Assembly (NCBI RefSeq): GCF_000813745.1
Contig: NZ_JWLC01000005.1
Coordinates: forward strand, 186,001-250,000
Origin: Leisingera sp. ANG-M1
GTDB lineage: Bacteria > Pseudomonadota > Alphaproteobacteria > Rhodobacterales > Rhodobacteraceae
Direction: 5' to 3'
Length of the DNA: 64,000 bases
Shown: positions 28,518 to 37,398 of the stretch, piece by piece
Numbering within the stretch: the first letter of the stretch is position 1
How the letters are laid out: the number at the start of each line of letters is the position of its first letter
Notes under the pieces: generated by a model
The model's input: only the letters and a program-made list of their open reading frames with translations
Databases searched by the model: none
Told to the model about the DNA's origin: nothing
Translations under genes and position numbers: made by a program

Positions 28518-29113
28518 TCGAAACCCTGGGCTGGCATCCGGGCGAGGGATTCCGGCATTTGCCGCAGCATTTGGAGCGGATGGGGCGCAGCGCGGCGGCG
28601 TTTGGCATTGCCTTTGATCCTGATGAGGCGCGGGCGGTGCTGGCTGAGGCTGCAGGCGGTACGCCGCTGCGCTGCCGGCTGACTTTGTCTGCGGACGGCC
28701 AGCTGGAACTGGCCTCGGCGCCGCTGGGCAGCCCCCCGGCCGAATGGCGGCTGGGCATTGCAGAGACCCGGCTGGATGCCAATGACATCTGGCTGCAGCA
28801 TAAGACCACCCGCCGTGCGCTGTATGATACCGCGCGGGCCGCGCTGCAAGCGGGCATGGATGAGCTGCTGTTCCTGAACGGGCGGGGTGAGCTGTGCGAA
28901 GGCACAATCACCAATCTCTTCGTGACCCGGGCAGATGGGCAGATGGTGACACCACCGCTCAGCTCGGGCCTGCTGCCCGGCATCCTGCGCCAGGTGCTGC
29001 TGGATAGCGGCCGGTGCCGGGAAGAACTTCTTCTGCAGCAGGACCTGCACCAGGCACTAGCCATTCACATGGGCAATTCCCTGCGCGGGCTGATCCCGGT
29101 CAGGCTGGTTTGA
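28460..29113 (+). CDS. pabC: Aminotransferase class IV, 4-amino-4-deoxychorismate lyase type
   Basis: A 217-residue PLP enzyme. The catalytic lysine is in HKTTRRALYD; the PLP-anchoring NGRGELCEGTITNLFV block and SSGLLPGILR follow in order. It should release pyruvate from aminodeoxychorismate to give p-aminobenzoate, completing the step begun by PabB. The gene starts inside the end of pabB (ATG 28460), which guarantees cotranslation. It is shorter than E. coli PabC (269 aa), as is usual for the pabB-linked alphaproteobacterial form. Confidence 0.88.
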   Translation: MESPLCPRDALQNDPAFRLIETLGWHPGEGFRHLPQHLERMGRSAAAFGIAFDPDEARAVLAEAAGGTPLRCRLTLSADGQLELASAPLGSPPAEWRLGIAETRLDANDIWLQHKTTRRALYDTARAALQAGMDELLFLNGRGELCEGTITNLFVTRADGQMVTPPLSSGLLPGILRQVLLDSGRCREELLLQQDLHQALAIHMGNSLRGLIPVRLV

Positions 29114-29346
29114 CAGCGGCGGGCTCCCGCGCGCAAACGCCGCTTGGCTGCGCCAATCACCTTTTGCCCTTGGGCCCGGCAGCGCGCCTGCGGCGCGCTG
29201 CGAACGCTGCCCGCGCCCGGCCGCAGGCCGGGCGCCACGCCCAACGCTTTCCGTTCCATCGCGCCGGCGATGGGACAGGGAAGGGGCGGGAGCTCTCCGG
29301 ATAAGACGCGGCAACCGGAAAAACCGGACACTGGGCGGCACCGAAT
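29114..29346. repeat. GC-rich palindromic intergenic stretch
   Basis: No gene. Nested palindromes occur: GCAGCGCGC/GCGCGCTGC around 29178-29205, GCCCGGCC/GGCCGGGC around 29214-29233. The 14-mer GGCGCCACGCCCAA (29231-29244) recurs inverted at 37155-37168, so it is part of a dispersed family. Confidence 0.45.
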
Positions 29347-29359
29347 TTGCCCAGTTTGC

Positions 29360-29388
29360 TTGACAACAGAGCCGCAACCTTGTGTACC
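29360..29388 (+). promoter_or_regulatory. Candidate aspS promoter
   Basis: Perfect -35 TTGACA (29360-29365) and a weak -10 TGTACC (29383-29388) separated by 17 bases, about 90 bases upstream of aspS. The -35 is the best in the intergenic region. Confidence 0.45.
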
Positions 29389-29475
29389 ACCCCGGACGAA
29401 TTCTGCGCCGCACACAGGCGCATCTCCCGAATGACGGCCCGCCCGGGCACCCCCGGTCCAATGAAAGGTCACGCC

Positions 29476-31260
29476 ATGCATGCCTACCGCAGCCATACCT
29501 GCGCCGAACTGAACAAATCCAACGTCGGCGAAACTGTCCGCCTGTCGGGCTGGGTCCATCGCGTCCGCGACCACGGCGGCCTCTTGTTCATCGACCTGCG
29601 CGACCACTACGGCGTGACCCAGGTGATGGCCGACCCGGACAGCCCGGTGTTTGCCGAGATCGAGAAGGTCCGCTCCGAATGGTGCATCCGCATCGACGGC
29701 AACGTGCTGGCGCGTGACGAGAGCCTGGTGAACCCCAAGATCCCGACCGGCGAGGTCGAGGTCTTCATCCGCGACATCGAGGTTCTGGGCAAATCCGAGG
29801 AACTGCCGCTGATGGTTTTCGGCGAGCAGGAATACCCGGAGGAAACCCGCCTGCGCTACCGCTACCTGGACCTGCGCCGCGAGAAGATGCAGCGCAATAT
29901 GGTGCTGCGCGCCAACATGATCCAGTCGATCCGCAAGCGGATGTGGGACATAGGCTTCAACGAATACCAGACCCCGATCATCACCGCCTCCAGCCCCGAA
30001 GGCGCGCGCGACTTCCTGGTGCCCTCGCGCCTGCACCCGGGCAAGTTCTACGCGCTGCCGCAGGCGCCGCAGCAGTTCAAGCAGCTGATGATGGTCTCGG
30101 GCTTTGACAAGTATTTCCAGATCGCGCCTTGCTTCCGCGACGAGGACCCGCGCGCGGACCGCTCTCCCGCAGACTTCTACCAGCTTGACATGGAAATGTC
30201 CTTTGTCACCCAGCAGGACGTCTTTGACACCATCGCGCCGGTGATGGCGGGCGTGTTTGAGGAATTCGGGCAGGGCCGCAAGGTGGATGCCGCCGCCGAC
30301 TGGCCGCAGATCTCTTACAAGGATGCCGCCAAATGGTACGGCACCGACAAGCCGGACCTGCGCAACCCGATCAAGATGCAGGACTGCTCCGAGCATTTCC
30401 GTGGCTCGGGCTTTGCGATTTTCGCAAACCTCCTGGAAAACGAAGGCACCGAAATCCGGGCCATCCCGGCACCCACCGGCGGCTCCCGCAAGTTCTGCGA
30501 CCGGATGAACAAGTTTGCCCAGGGCGAAGGCCTGCCGGGCATGGGTTACATCTTCTGGCGCGACCAGGGCGAAGGCATCGAGGCCGCAGGCCCGCTGGCC
30601 AAGAACATCGGCCCCGAGCGCACCGAGGCGATCCGCCAGCAGCTGGGCCTGGGTGTCGGCGACGCGGCTTTCTTCTTGGGTGGCAAGCCGAAGGCGTTTG
30701 AAGGCGTCGCAGGCAAGGCCCGCACCGTCATCGGCGAGGAGCTGGGCCTCATTGACAAGGACCGCTTTGCCTTTGCCTGGATCGTCGACTTCCCGATCTA
30801 CGAGAAGGACGAGGAAACCGGCAAGATCGATTTCGAGCACAACCCGTTCTCGATGCCCCAGGGCGGCATGGACGCGCTGCTGTCCGATCCGCTGGCGGTC
30901 AAAGGCTTCCAGTACGACCTGGCCTGTAACGGCTATGAACTGGTCTCCGGCGCGATCCGGAACCACAAGCCGGAAATCATGTTCAAGGCCTTTGAAATCG
31001 CAGGCTACGGCAAGGAAGAGGTTGAGAAGCGGTTCGGCGGCATGGTCAACGCGTTCCAGTACGGCGCACCCCCGCACGGCGGCTGCGCGGCCGGTATCGA
31101 CCGTATGGTGATGCTGCTGGCCGATGAGGCCAACATCCGCGAAGTCATCATGTTCCCTATGAACCAGCGCGCCGAAGACCTGATGATGTCGGCACCGTCC
31201 GAGCCGCTTAGCGAGCAGCTGATGGAGCTAGGCCTGCGGGTGATCCCGCAGGATCAGTAA
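29476..31260 (+). CDS. aspS: Aspartyl-tRNA synthetase
   Basis: A 594-residue class II synthetase from ATG 29476, beginning MHAYRSHTC as family members do (an ATG at 29461 is a less likely start). The N-terminal OB-fold anticodon domain is at ~1-110 ([15 protein letters not shown]). The class II motif 2 is [10 protein letters not shown], the bacterial insertion domain is at ~290-420, and motif 3 is [19 protein letters not shown]. The length matches the bacterial type. In organisms that also have GatCAB it can be non-discriminating; this cannot be told here. Confidence 0.97.
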   Translation: MHAYRSHTCAELNKSNVGETVRLSGWVHRVRDHGGLLFIDLRDHYGVTQVMADPDSPVFAEIEKVRSEWCIRIDGNVLARDESLVNPKIPTGEVEVFIRDIEVLGKSEELPLMVFGEQEYPEETRLRYRYLDLRREKMQRNMVLRANMIQSIRKRMWDIGFNEYQTPIITASSPEGARDFLVPSRLHPGKFYALPQAPQQFKQLMMVSGFDKYFQIAPCFRDEDPRADRSPADFYQLDMEMSFVTQQDVFDTIAPVMAGVFEEFGQGRKVDAAADWPQISYKDAAKWYGTDKPDLRNPIKMQDCSEHFRGSGFAIFANLLENEGTEIRAIPAPTGGSRKFCDRMNKFAQGEGLPGMGYIFWRDQGEGIEAAGPLAKNIGPERTEAIRQQLGLGVGDAAFFLGGKPKAFEGVAGKARTVIGEELGLIDKDRFAFAWIVDFPIYEKDEETGKIDFEHNPFSMPQGGMDALLSDPLAVKGFQYDLACNGYELVSGAIRNHKPEIMFKAFEIAGYGKEEVEKRFGGMVNAFQYGAPPHGGCAAGIDRMVMLLADEANIREVIMFPMNQRAEDLMMSAPSEPLSEQLMELGLRVIPQDQ

Positions 31261-31286
31261 GCAGCGGCAACGCGGAGAACTCAAAA

Positions 31287-31317
31287 AAGGCCTGGTTCTG
31301 CACCAGGCCTTTTTTTG
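31287..31317 (+). terminator. Strong Rho-independent terminator after aspS
   Basis: Stem AAGGCCTGGT / ACCAGGCCTT with a five-base loop, preceded by AAAA and followed by seven T, 27 bases after the aspS stop. Confidence 0.93.
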
Positions 31318-31482
31318 TTTCGGGCAAAGGGCTGGCAGCTGCCGGTTAGCGGATTTCAGACGAATGATTTTGAATAACACCGACGGATTGGGGCATTCTC
31401 TGCGTAACAATTGAAATCGCACTGCGGGGTAGGAGACGATGCCCTGTATTTGCGCTGCAAAGAAACTGAGGGAGAGCCGGCG

Positions 31483-32868
31483 ATGCGGTTTGATCCAGAC
31501 CTGGCGGAAATCCGGTTCGGCGCGGGGCTGTCTCCGCTGCTGCCGCCGCCGCAATCGGCAGAAGACATGCTGCGCCGTTTGCAGGGGCCGGATGAAATGG
31601 CGCTGCGGTTTCCCGTCAGCAGCTTTGACGAGGCCTTTGCCGGTGTCAGCGACTTCAGGCGCCTGCGCAAGCAGCGCCGGGAGCTGGAGGGCAGCAGCGG
31701 TTATGAAGCTGCTGACAAAGCCTTCAAGACCTACCGGCGCGAGCGCAACGAAACCCGTCTGAACTGGCATGGCCAGCGGATCCTGCGCCATGTTGCAACC
31801 CGGGACGGGTTCCGCGAACGGCTGGTTCTGTTTTGGGCGGACCACTTTACTGCCCAGGGCAAGTCCGGGCCGATGCGGGTGCTGGCGGCTCCCTACGCCG
31901 AATCTGTGATCCGGCCGCATGTGGCGGGCCGCTTCGAGGACCTGCTGATCGCGGCGGTGACCAGCCCGCTGATGCTGCATTACCTTGACCAGCTGCGCTC
32001 GGCCGGGCCGGGCAGCCGGGCCGCAAAGCGGCGTAAACGGCTGAGCGGGCTGAATGAGAACCTGGCGCGCGAGGTGCTGGAGCTGCACACTCTTGGGGTT
32101 GGCGGCCCTTACAGCCAGGCGGACGTGCGCCAGCTGGCCGAGCTGTTCACCGGATTGAGCGTTTCTCAGGACCAGGGGTTTGTATTCCGGCCCGGGATGG
32201 CGGAACCCGGGCCGGAAACCGTGCTGGGCAAGGTCTATGGCGGCGGCAGGCCGGAGGCCGGGCAGGTGCTGGCCGCCTTACGGGATCTGGCCCGCCATCC
32301 GGCAACCGCCCGGCACATCGCCTGGAAGCTGGCAGTGCATTTCACGTCGGACCAGCCGGAGCCTGCGCTGATTGCCCACATGGCGGCGCTCTACCAGGAG
32401 AGCGGCGGCCAGCTGCTGCCGGTTTATGCGGCGCTGCTTGAGCATCCGGCCGCCTGGCAGCCGGAATTGGCCAATGTGAAGCCGCCGTTTGACTATGTCG
32501 CCTCTGCTTGCCGGGCGCTGGCGGTGCCGCAGGCACGGATTGCCGGCCTGCGGGCGGGCCAAACCCGCCGCCTGCTGCTGTCGCCGCTCACGCAGATGGG
32601 GCAGCGCTGGGAGTTTTCGGGCGGTCCCGACGGCTGGTCCGAAGAGGATGCATCCTGGATCACTCCGCAAGCGCTGGCCGCGCGTTTGCGCTGGTCGATG
32701 TCGGCGCCGCGGCGTCTGCAGCAGCCGCTGCCCGACCCGCGCCGGTTCGCCGGCGCAGCCTTGGGCCGTTACGCCGGCGAACGGGTGCACTTTGCCGCCG
32801 GTGCAGCCGAAACCGAAGCCGAGGCGATCGGGCTGGTGCTGTCGTCTCCTGCCTTTCAGCGCCGCTAA
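31483..32868 (+). CDS. DUF1800 domain-containing protein
   Basis: A 461-residue protein from ATG 31483 (GGAGAG upstream). The DUF1800 core is recognisable: LVLFWADHFT, then PYAESVIRPHVAGRFEDLL, NENLAREVLELHTLGVGGPY, and the repeated helical segments of the C-terminal half (ARHIAWKLAVHFTSD). No signal peptide. DUF1800 genes are almost always followed by a DUF1501 gene, as here 22 bases later. The pair is of unknown function, proposed by some to concern secreted or exported sulfatase-like proteins. Confidence 0.88.
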   Translation: MRFDPDLAEIRFGAGLSPLLPPPQSAEDMLRRLQGPDEMALRFPVSSFDEAFAGVSDFRRLRKQRRELEGSSGYEAADKAFKTYRRERNETRLNWHGQRILRHVATRDGFRERLVLFWADHFTAQGKSGPMRVLAAPYAESVIRPHVAGRFEDLLIAAVTSPLMLHYLDQLRSAGPGSRAAKRRKRLSGLNENLAREVLELHTLGVGGPYSQADVRQLAELFTGLSVSQDQGFVFRPGMAEPGPETVLGKVYGGGRPEAGQVLAALRDLARHPATARHIAWKLAVHFTSDQPEPALIAHMAALYQESGGQLLPVYAALLEHPAAWQPELANVKPPFDYVASACRALAVPQARIAGLRAGQTRRLLLSPLTQMGQRWEFSGGPDGWSEEDASWITPQALAARLRWSMSAPRRLQQPLPDPRRFAGAALGRYAGERVHFAAGAAETEAEAIGLVLSSPAFQRR

Positions 32869-32890
32869 GCCGTTAACCGGAGACCTGCCG

Positions 32891-34105
32891 ATGCAACTTA
32901 CCCGCCGTTCGCTCCTCACCCGGTCCGCCGCTCTGGGCTGTTCGCTCGCCGCCAGTCCTTTGGTAACACCGGTCAGCTTTGCCGCCGCCCCGTGGGACAC
33001 CCGCCTGGTGGTGATCATCCTGCGCGGCGGCATGGATGCCCTGGATGTTGTGCAGCCCTATGGAGATGCGGATTTCAGCGGCCTGCGGCGGACTCTTTCA
33101 GGCGGGCCCGGGAGCGGTGCGCTGGATCTGGACGGTTTTTTTGCCATGCACCCGGCGCTGGCGCCTTTGCTGCCGTTTTGGCGTAAGGGTGAGCTGGGCT
33201 TTGTGCAGGCCGTGTCCACGCCTTACCGGGACCGGCGCAGCCATTTCGATGGCCAGGATCTGCTGGAGGCAGGCACCTCGGCCTTGGGAGAAGCCCGCGG
33301 CGGCTGGCTGAACCGGCTGCTGCAGCAGCTTCCCGGGACCGAGGCGCGCACCGCCTTTGCGATCGGCCAGGAACGGATGCTGCTGATGGATGGTGCGGCG
33401 CCGGTTTCGCAATGGGCACCGGGTGCCGGGCTGGCGATGAGCCCTCAGGCCGAGCGTCTGGCAGGCCTGCTGATGGAGGAGGATCCGCTGTTCCACGCGG
33501 CGCTGAACGAGGCTTTGGAGCTGACCCGCCAGGACCGGCTGCCCGCCCTTGAGGAGGAAGGGGTAGACAGCGCGGGCATGATGGAGATGATGGCGCCTCC
33601 GCGGGGCAAGGCGCATGCCGAGATTGCAGCCTACGCGGCGGAACAGCTGCGTGGGGATACCAGGATTGCAGCCTTTTCGATCAACGGCTGGGACACGCAT
33701 TCCGGCCAGGCGAAGGGGCTGCAGGCGGCGCTGGGGCGGCTGTCGGAAACGGTGCTGGAGCTGCACCGCGGCGTGGGAGCGGAGATCTGGGGCCGGACGG
33801 CCATCGTTGCGGTCACCGAATTCGGGCGCACGGTGCGGGAAAACGGCACCGGCGGCACCGATCATGGCACTGGCGGTGCAATGATGCTGGCCGGCGGCGC
33901 GGTCCGCGGCGGCAGGGTCTTTGGTGATTGGCCGGGGCTTTCGGAGGCGGATCTCTATGACCGCCGGGATCTGATGCCGACCGGCGATGTGCGCCGCCAC
34001 CTGGCCTGGCTCTTGCACGGGCTGGCGGGGGCCGGGCGAAACGGCCTGGAAACCGCGGTTTTTCCAGGAGTGGAAATGGCAGGGAACCCGGGCTTGCTGC
34101 TGTAG
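32891..34105 (+). CDS. DUF1501 domain-containing protein with Tat-like signal
   Basis: A 404-residue protein from ATG 32891 (GGAG upstream). The N-terminus MQLTRRSLLTRSAALG resembles a twin-arginine signal with a hydrophobic stretch ending near residue 31. The alkaline-phosphatase-like DUF1501 core carries VVIILRGGMDALDVV, then FSINGWDTHSGQ, then TEFGRTVRENGTGGTDHGTG, where the conserved DHG metal-site-like residues lie. It is the partner of the DUF1800 protein just upstream. Substrate unknown. Confidence 0.88.
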   Translation: MQLTRRSLLTRSAALGCSLAASPLVTPVSFAAAPWDTRLVVIILRGGMDALDVVQPYGDADFSGLRRTLSGGPGSGALDLDGFFAMHPALAPLLPFWRKGELGFVQAVSTPYRDRRSHFDGQDLLEAGTSALGEARGGWLNRLLQQLPGTEARTAFAIGQERMLLMDGAAPVSQWAPGAGLAMSPQAERLAGLLMEEDPLFHAALNEALELTRQDRLPALEEEGVDSAGMMEMMAPPRGKAHAEIAAYAAEQLRGDTRIAAFSINGWDTHSGQAKGLQAALGRLSETVLELHRGVGAEIWGRTAIVAVTEFGRTVRENGTGGTDHGTGGAMMLAGGAVRGGRVFGDWPGLSEADLYDRRDLMPTGDVRRHLAWLLHGLAGAGRNGLETAVFPGVEMAGNPGLLL

Positions 34106-34198
34106 CTTGAATGATCCGGGGCAGGGATTGAGGAGTTCCATCGGGAATGGATCGCGGATGGGCATTGGCTGGTCATCGCGACGTAGAATGTGCCGATT

Positions 34199-34540
34199 TT
34201 ACCAGTGCTCTATGCATCCGAGTGTCCGAAAGGCGTTCTCCACCAGATGCCGCTGTCTGGACTGCGCGTTGCCAGTCTCCAGCTGCAGTTTCCGCTTGGG
34301 GGAGAAAAAGAATAGCGGTCCTGGTGCCGCTTTGGGCCGTGCCTCCAATGATGCAATTTCTGTCGAAGGCCTTGCCCGCAGGTGGCACTCCGGATGCAAT
34401 GCTGCAGGGGTATGGGGCTGCATCCATTGTGCCGTGACGGTTTGCGCGGAACATTTCAGGTTCCCGGTAGCGTCCGCCAAGGCCGGCACTATGGCCGCCA
34501 GCCGCCATTTGATTTTTTCCCATGTCGCGCTCACCCGTGG
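34199..34540 (-). pseudogene. Degenerate IS5-family transposase fragment
   Basis: Minus-strand translation in two frames gives pieces of an IS5/IS427-type DDE transposase C-terminal half. ALADATGN matches the LVDALGNP block and AGKAFDRNCIIGG the ADKAYD block in one frame. PKRK followed by RQRHLVENAF is the terminal RHLVENAF block in the other. At least one frameshift separates them, and the end (GCIEHW, stop) is truncated. No inverted repeats or target duplication were found. The N-terminal half is missing or unrecognisable. Confidence 0.6.
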
Positions 34541-34940
34541 CCGTGATCTTTCATGGGTGCCGCGCCGGTGATTGTGCTTTCGTTGTCAGCCCCGTGTCTG
34601 AGACATCAAGTACCTGTTTGAATACAACGGTTTGGGTCCGATTGCGGCACCCGGTGGGAGGCACTTCCAATGACCGGTTTCCTGCGGCAGGCCGCGCCCG
34701 AGCGCACCTGCCCGGGACATCTGGTAACCTGTGTCCAGGAAGAGCCGCGGGCCGCTTGCCCCGGTGGAGCATTGCAGCCGGAAACGTCATGACAAGGGCA
34801 ATATTCTGCTCGCCCACCGGACCAGCACCGCCCGGTATCTCCTTGCGGAAGGCTGAATCAGAGCTCAGGCCAGGAGGGCTTTCCGAACGTTCAAACACCA
34901 AAGACGCAGGACGCATCACCGGCAGCAGCTCCCGCCCGCT

Positions 34941-35004
34941 CAGGCCGTTTGCAACGGCCTGATCCGTTGGGCCCGGCACCGCCTTCAGGCGGTGCCGGGC
35001 CCAA
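34941..35004. repeat. Two consecutive perfect hairpins
   Basis: CAGGCCGTT-TGC-AACGGCCTG (34941-34961) is followed six bases later by 17-base perfect arms (34967-34983 and 34988-35004) with a TTCA tetraloop. Neither has a T-run or an adjacent gene end. The perfection in an otherwise decayed stretch suggests recent origin or selection. Confidence 0.6.
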
Positions 35005-35308
35005 GGCCGCAAAGGGGTGCGGCGCCAGCCGCGCATCTGCGGGCGCGGGAGATCTGCGGAGGTACGGGCCGCCTGCCGGAGCAAAGTACCGCCTGAGCAT
35101 TGCGGTCAGTTGGTCTGAGGCTGGTGTTCCTTCCCGCTTCCTTGGGTTCGAAGCGTGGATCAGGATGCTCCGGGGAGAAGCTGGTAAGATGCCTGCAACG
35201 CCGCACGGATTGAGGCGGGCAGAGGAGCGTCATGCTCAAACGGCAAGCTCAGGTAACGGAACCGGTGGGGTACAATGGCTCAGTTTGAAGAAGGAGAGAA
35301 CTGCGGTT

Positions 35309-35446
35309 TCAACGGCGCGGCGGGTAGAGAACCAGCGGGCGGTTTTTTTCTGCGCTGCGATTGCGGATGTCCCGTGCTTCCATCCGGGTCTGGCCGTACA
35401 GTACAATGGCGAGGGTGGCCAGGGCGATCAGAAACGCTTCCACCAT
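35309..35446 (-). CDS. Small single-pass membrane protein (45 aa)
   Basis: ATG 35446 lies one base after the TGA of the response-regulator gene, so it must be read by coupled translation. The product starts MVEAFLIALATLAIVLYGQ (one membrane helix) and continues with a charged tail TRMEARDIRNRSAEKNRP. There is no strong independent ribosome site. Reading frame length, coupling and the clear helix-plus-basic-tail organisation support it. No family recognised. It may link the regulator to the membrane; that is inference. Confidence 0.6.
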   Translation of the reverse strand: MVEAFLIALATLAIVLYGQTRMEARDIRNRSAEKNRPLVLYPPRR

Positions 35447-35447
35447 C

Positions 35448-36167
35448 TCAGATAGCCGCACGGCGTTCCAGCCGCTCCTGCACGAGGCCGGCGATGACCG
35501 CGGCGTCCTGGGTCAGCGGTTTCCCTGTGCGCCGGGCCCGGGCCAGGCGGTCGGCGGCCTCGGCCAGAGGGTTGTCGCCGGCGCTGCGGGCGACACCGCC
35601 GAGAAACTGCGCCAGATAGGCCAGGGTTTTTTCTTCCTGGCTCATGCTCAGTACATCCGCGGCATGGGCCATGTCGTCCCGGTAGGCGAGGAAATCAGGC
35701 TCCACCGTTTCGTCATCCAGTGCCCGTGGCCCCGAGAGCTGGCGGTCGGCGGGAAGGTTGGAAAGAATTTTCTGCTGGAATGCGGCCAAAGAGGTGATTG
35801 GCTTTTCCAGGAAGCCCGCAGCCCCTGCTTCAAAAGCGGCTTGTTCGAGCAAGGGATCGCCCGAGGTTGCAAGGATCACGCTGGGGCGGGGGCTGGCGTC
35901 TGCCAGTTCGCGGATCAGGTCGAGGCCGGAGCCGTCAGGCAGCCCGACATCGGCGATCAGAACCGTGGGACGGTAGACCTGCAGATGGCGGCGGGCGGAC
36001 TTCAGGCAGTCGGCCCGGCGGATGCGGGCGCCGCTGCGCAGGCACAAAAGCCGCAGCGCCTCGCAGGCGAAGCGGCTGTCTTCCACCACGAGGATCGTCA
36101 GCCCCAATAGCGGGCGGCGGGTGGTGGGCAGGCGTTGAGCGGCGGCAAACAGTTCCGAATCGTCCAT
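35448..36167 (-). CDS. Response regulator receiver-domain protein
   Basis: A 239-residue protein with a receiver domain at ~22-140. LTILVVEDSRFA carries the acidic pair, the phospho-acceptor is Asp73 in LIADVGLPDGSGLDLI, TSGD holds the conserved Thr/Ser, and LEKPI the lysine. The C-terminal ~95 residues are helical (MAHAADVLSMSQEEKTLAYL) without a DNA-binding or enzymatic domain I can name; HPt-like or partner-binding roles are possible. No histidine kinase is adjacent. A 45-residue membrane protein is translationally coupled downstream. Confidence 0.87.
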   Translation of the reverse strand: MDDSELFAAAQRLPTTRRPLLGLTILVVEDSRFACEALRLLCLRSGARIRRADCLKSARRHLQVYRPTVLIADVGLPDGSGLDLIRELADASPRPSVILATSGDPLLEQAAFEAGAAGFLEKPITSLAAFQQKILSNLPADRQLSGPRALDDETVEPDFLAYRDDMAHAADVLSMSQEEKTLAYLAQFLGGVARSAGDNPLAEAADRLARARRTGKPLTQDAAVIAGLVQERLERRAAI

Positions 36168-36342
36168 AACATATGCTCCTTGCGGGATATGATCCGAGGC
36201 TAGGGATTCGAGGCTAATTACAGGTTAACGCCGCGTGCGGCGCCGGGAGCCGCCGGCCCCGCGCGCAATGGCGCACTTGCCGCGGCGCAGCATCCATCCC
36301 ATAACCGGGGCGAGGAATGTTTGTGAGAGGAGCACAACAGAG
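36168..36342. promoter_or_regulatory. Divergent region between response regulator and mce
   Basis: 175 bases, no gene. A GAGAGGAG site immediately before mce is the only clear signal. GGCTAGGGATTCGAGGCTAA contains an imperfect direct repeat (GGCTA) around 36200. Promoters are presumed but not identified. Confidence 0.35.
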
Positions 36343-36747
36343 ATGATTGGCCGTTTGAACCATGTTGCCATTGCCGTCCCTGATCTGGAGGCGGCGTCGG
36401 CCCAGTACCGCAATGCGCTGGGCGCCAAAGTGGGGGAGCCGCAGGACGAGCCGGATCACGGGGTGACCGTGGTGTTCATTGAGCTGCCGAACACCAAGAT
36501 CGAGCTGCTGTATCCGCTGGGGGAGAATTCGCCGATCAACGGATTCCTGGAAAAGAACCCGGCGGGCGGCATTCACCACGTCTGCTATGAAGTGGAAGAC
36601 ATTCTGGCGGCCCGCGATCACCTGCAGGCGGAAGGCGCGCGGGTGCTGGGCTCGGGCGAGCCGAAGATCGGCGCCCATGGCAAACCGGTGCTGTTCCTGC
36701 ATCCCAAGGATTTCAACGGCTGCCTGGTGGAACTCGAAGAAGTTTGA
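36343..36747 (+). CDS. mce: Methylmalonyl-CoA epimerase
   Basis: A 134-residue vicinal-oxygen-chelate protein from ATG 36343 (GAGGAG upstream). Two beta-alpha-beta-beta-beta modules are visible: LNHVAIAVPDLEAASAQYRN carries the first metal histidine, GGIHHVCYEVEDI the second, and LVELEE the glutamate. It epimerises methylmalonyl-CoA in the propionate pathway. The mutase and carboxylase genes are not in this window. It precedes a DUF1467 gene by 56 bases, an association common in this group. Confidence 0.94.
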   Translation: MIGRLNHVAIAVPDLEAASAQYRNALGAKVGEPQDEPDHGVTVVFIELPNTKIELLYPLGENSPINGFLEKNPAGGIHHVCYEVEDILAARDHLQAEGARVLGSGEPKIGAHGKPVLFLHPKDFNGCLVELEEV

Positions 36748-36803
36748 CGCTATGAGCTCCCTGTCCCAACTGCGGGGCAGGGCTATTCCGGGAGGCCAGT
36801 GAG

Positions 36804-37079
36804 ATGGGCGTTACCTCAGCGATCGTGCTTTATGCGGTGATCTGGTTCATGACCTTCCTGGTGGTCATCCCGATCCGGCTGGAGACACAGGGCGACAAGG
36901 GCGATGTGATGCCCGGCACCCATGCAGGCGCGCCTGCGAAGCATTTTCTGAAGCAGAAAGCCTGGATTACCACCGGCGTGGCCGCGGTTCTGTGGGCCGT
37001 TATCTGCGGGATCATCATTTCCGAAGTGATCTCGGTGCGGGACTTCGACTGGATGGGAATGCTGCCCGAGCAGCAGTGA
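36804..37079 (+). CDS. DUF1467 family membrane protein
   Basis: A 91-residue protein with two membrane helices: ~4-24 (TSAIVLYAVIWFMTFLVVIPI) and ~54-76 (ITTGVAAVLWAVICGIIISEV). Between them runs the DUF1467 signature RLETQGDKGDVMPGTHAGAP. The function is unknown. It follows mce on the same strand and is likely cotranscribed. Confidence 0.9.
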   Translation: MGVTSAIVLYAVIWFMTFLVVIPIRLETQGDKGDVMPGTHAGAPAKHFLKQKAWITTGVAAVLWAVICGIIISEVISVRDFDWMGMLPEQQ

Positions 37080-37398
37080 TCCGTCTCTTTCCCTGTAAAA
37101 GAAAACAGGAACTCCCGCCCGGTGCCGGCGGCATTGAAAATGCCTCCGCGCCGGTTGGGCGTGGCGCCGCGCTGGTGCGCGGCGCAGGTGCGGCCAGCCT
37201 GGGTGGCCAGCCCTGGCGGACTGGAGCAGGCCGCTATGAAGGCTGTTTCGGATGGAATTTGCTGAGAAGCGTTTGAGGAGCAGGTTTGCTCCTCAAGGCG
37301 CCTCGCCCATTGTAACCCGTCCTTCGCCGCGTCAAGGCTGAACCGCGCGTGCCGCGCGGCGGCTGGCGCCGGCCTTGACCCGGCTGCGGCCGGGGCGC
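37080..37398. repeat. Repeat-rich intergenic region
   Basis: About 320 bases without a gene. TTGGGCGTGGCGCC (37155-37168) is the inverted copy of the motif at 29231-29244. TTGAGGAGCA-GGTT-TGCTCCTCAA (37273-37296) is a perfect ten-base hairpin. GTCAAGGC (37331-37338) and GCCTTGAC (37372-37379) form a long-range inverted repeat; its right side CCTTGACCCGGCTGCGG is nearly repeated at 48882. These are dispersed structured repeats, some probably terminators of the flanking convergent genes. Confidence 0.5.

Larger units (their letters stand above)
34106..35308. other. 1.2 kb non-coding stretch with decayed mobile DNA and hairpins
   Basis: No intact gene. Contents from left to right: the IS5-like transposase fragment (34199-34540), a featureless part to ~34930, the double hairpin at 34941-35004, then sequence to 35308 with only broken open frames. 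Codon bias differs from the neighbours. It looks like an old insertion site. Confidence 0.6.

Noticed and set aside
29065-31077. Long minus-strand open frame opposite aspS
   Set aside because: Antisense shadow; aspS has all class II motifs on the plus strand.
34551-35084. 177-codon minus-strand frame in the decayed region
   Set aside because: No domain beyond a short transposase-like tail, odd codon use, no ribosome site; treated as non-coding.
37080-37398. tRNA or small structured RNA in the hairpin-rich gap
   Set aside because: No cloverleaf, anticodon arm or T-loop consensus; the hairpins fit dispersed repeats better. No tRNA was found elsewhere either.
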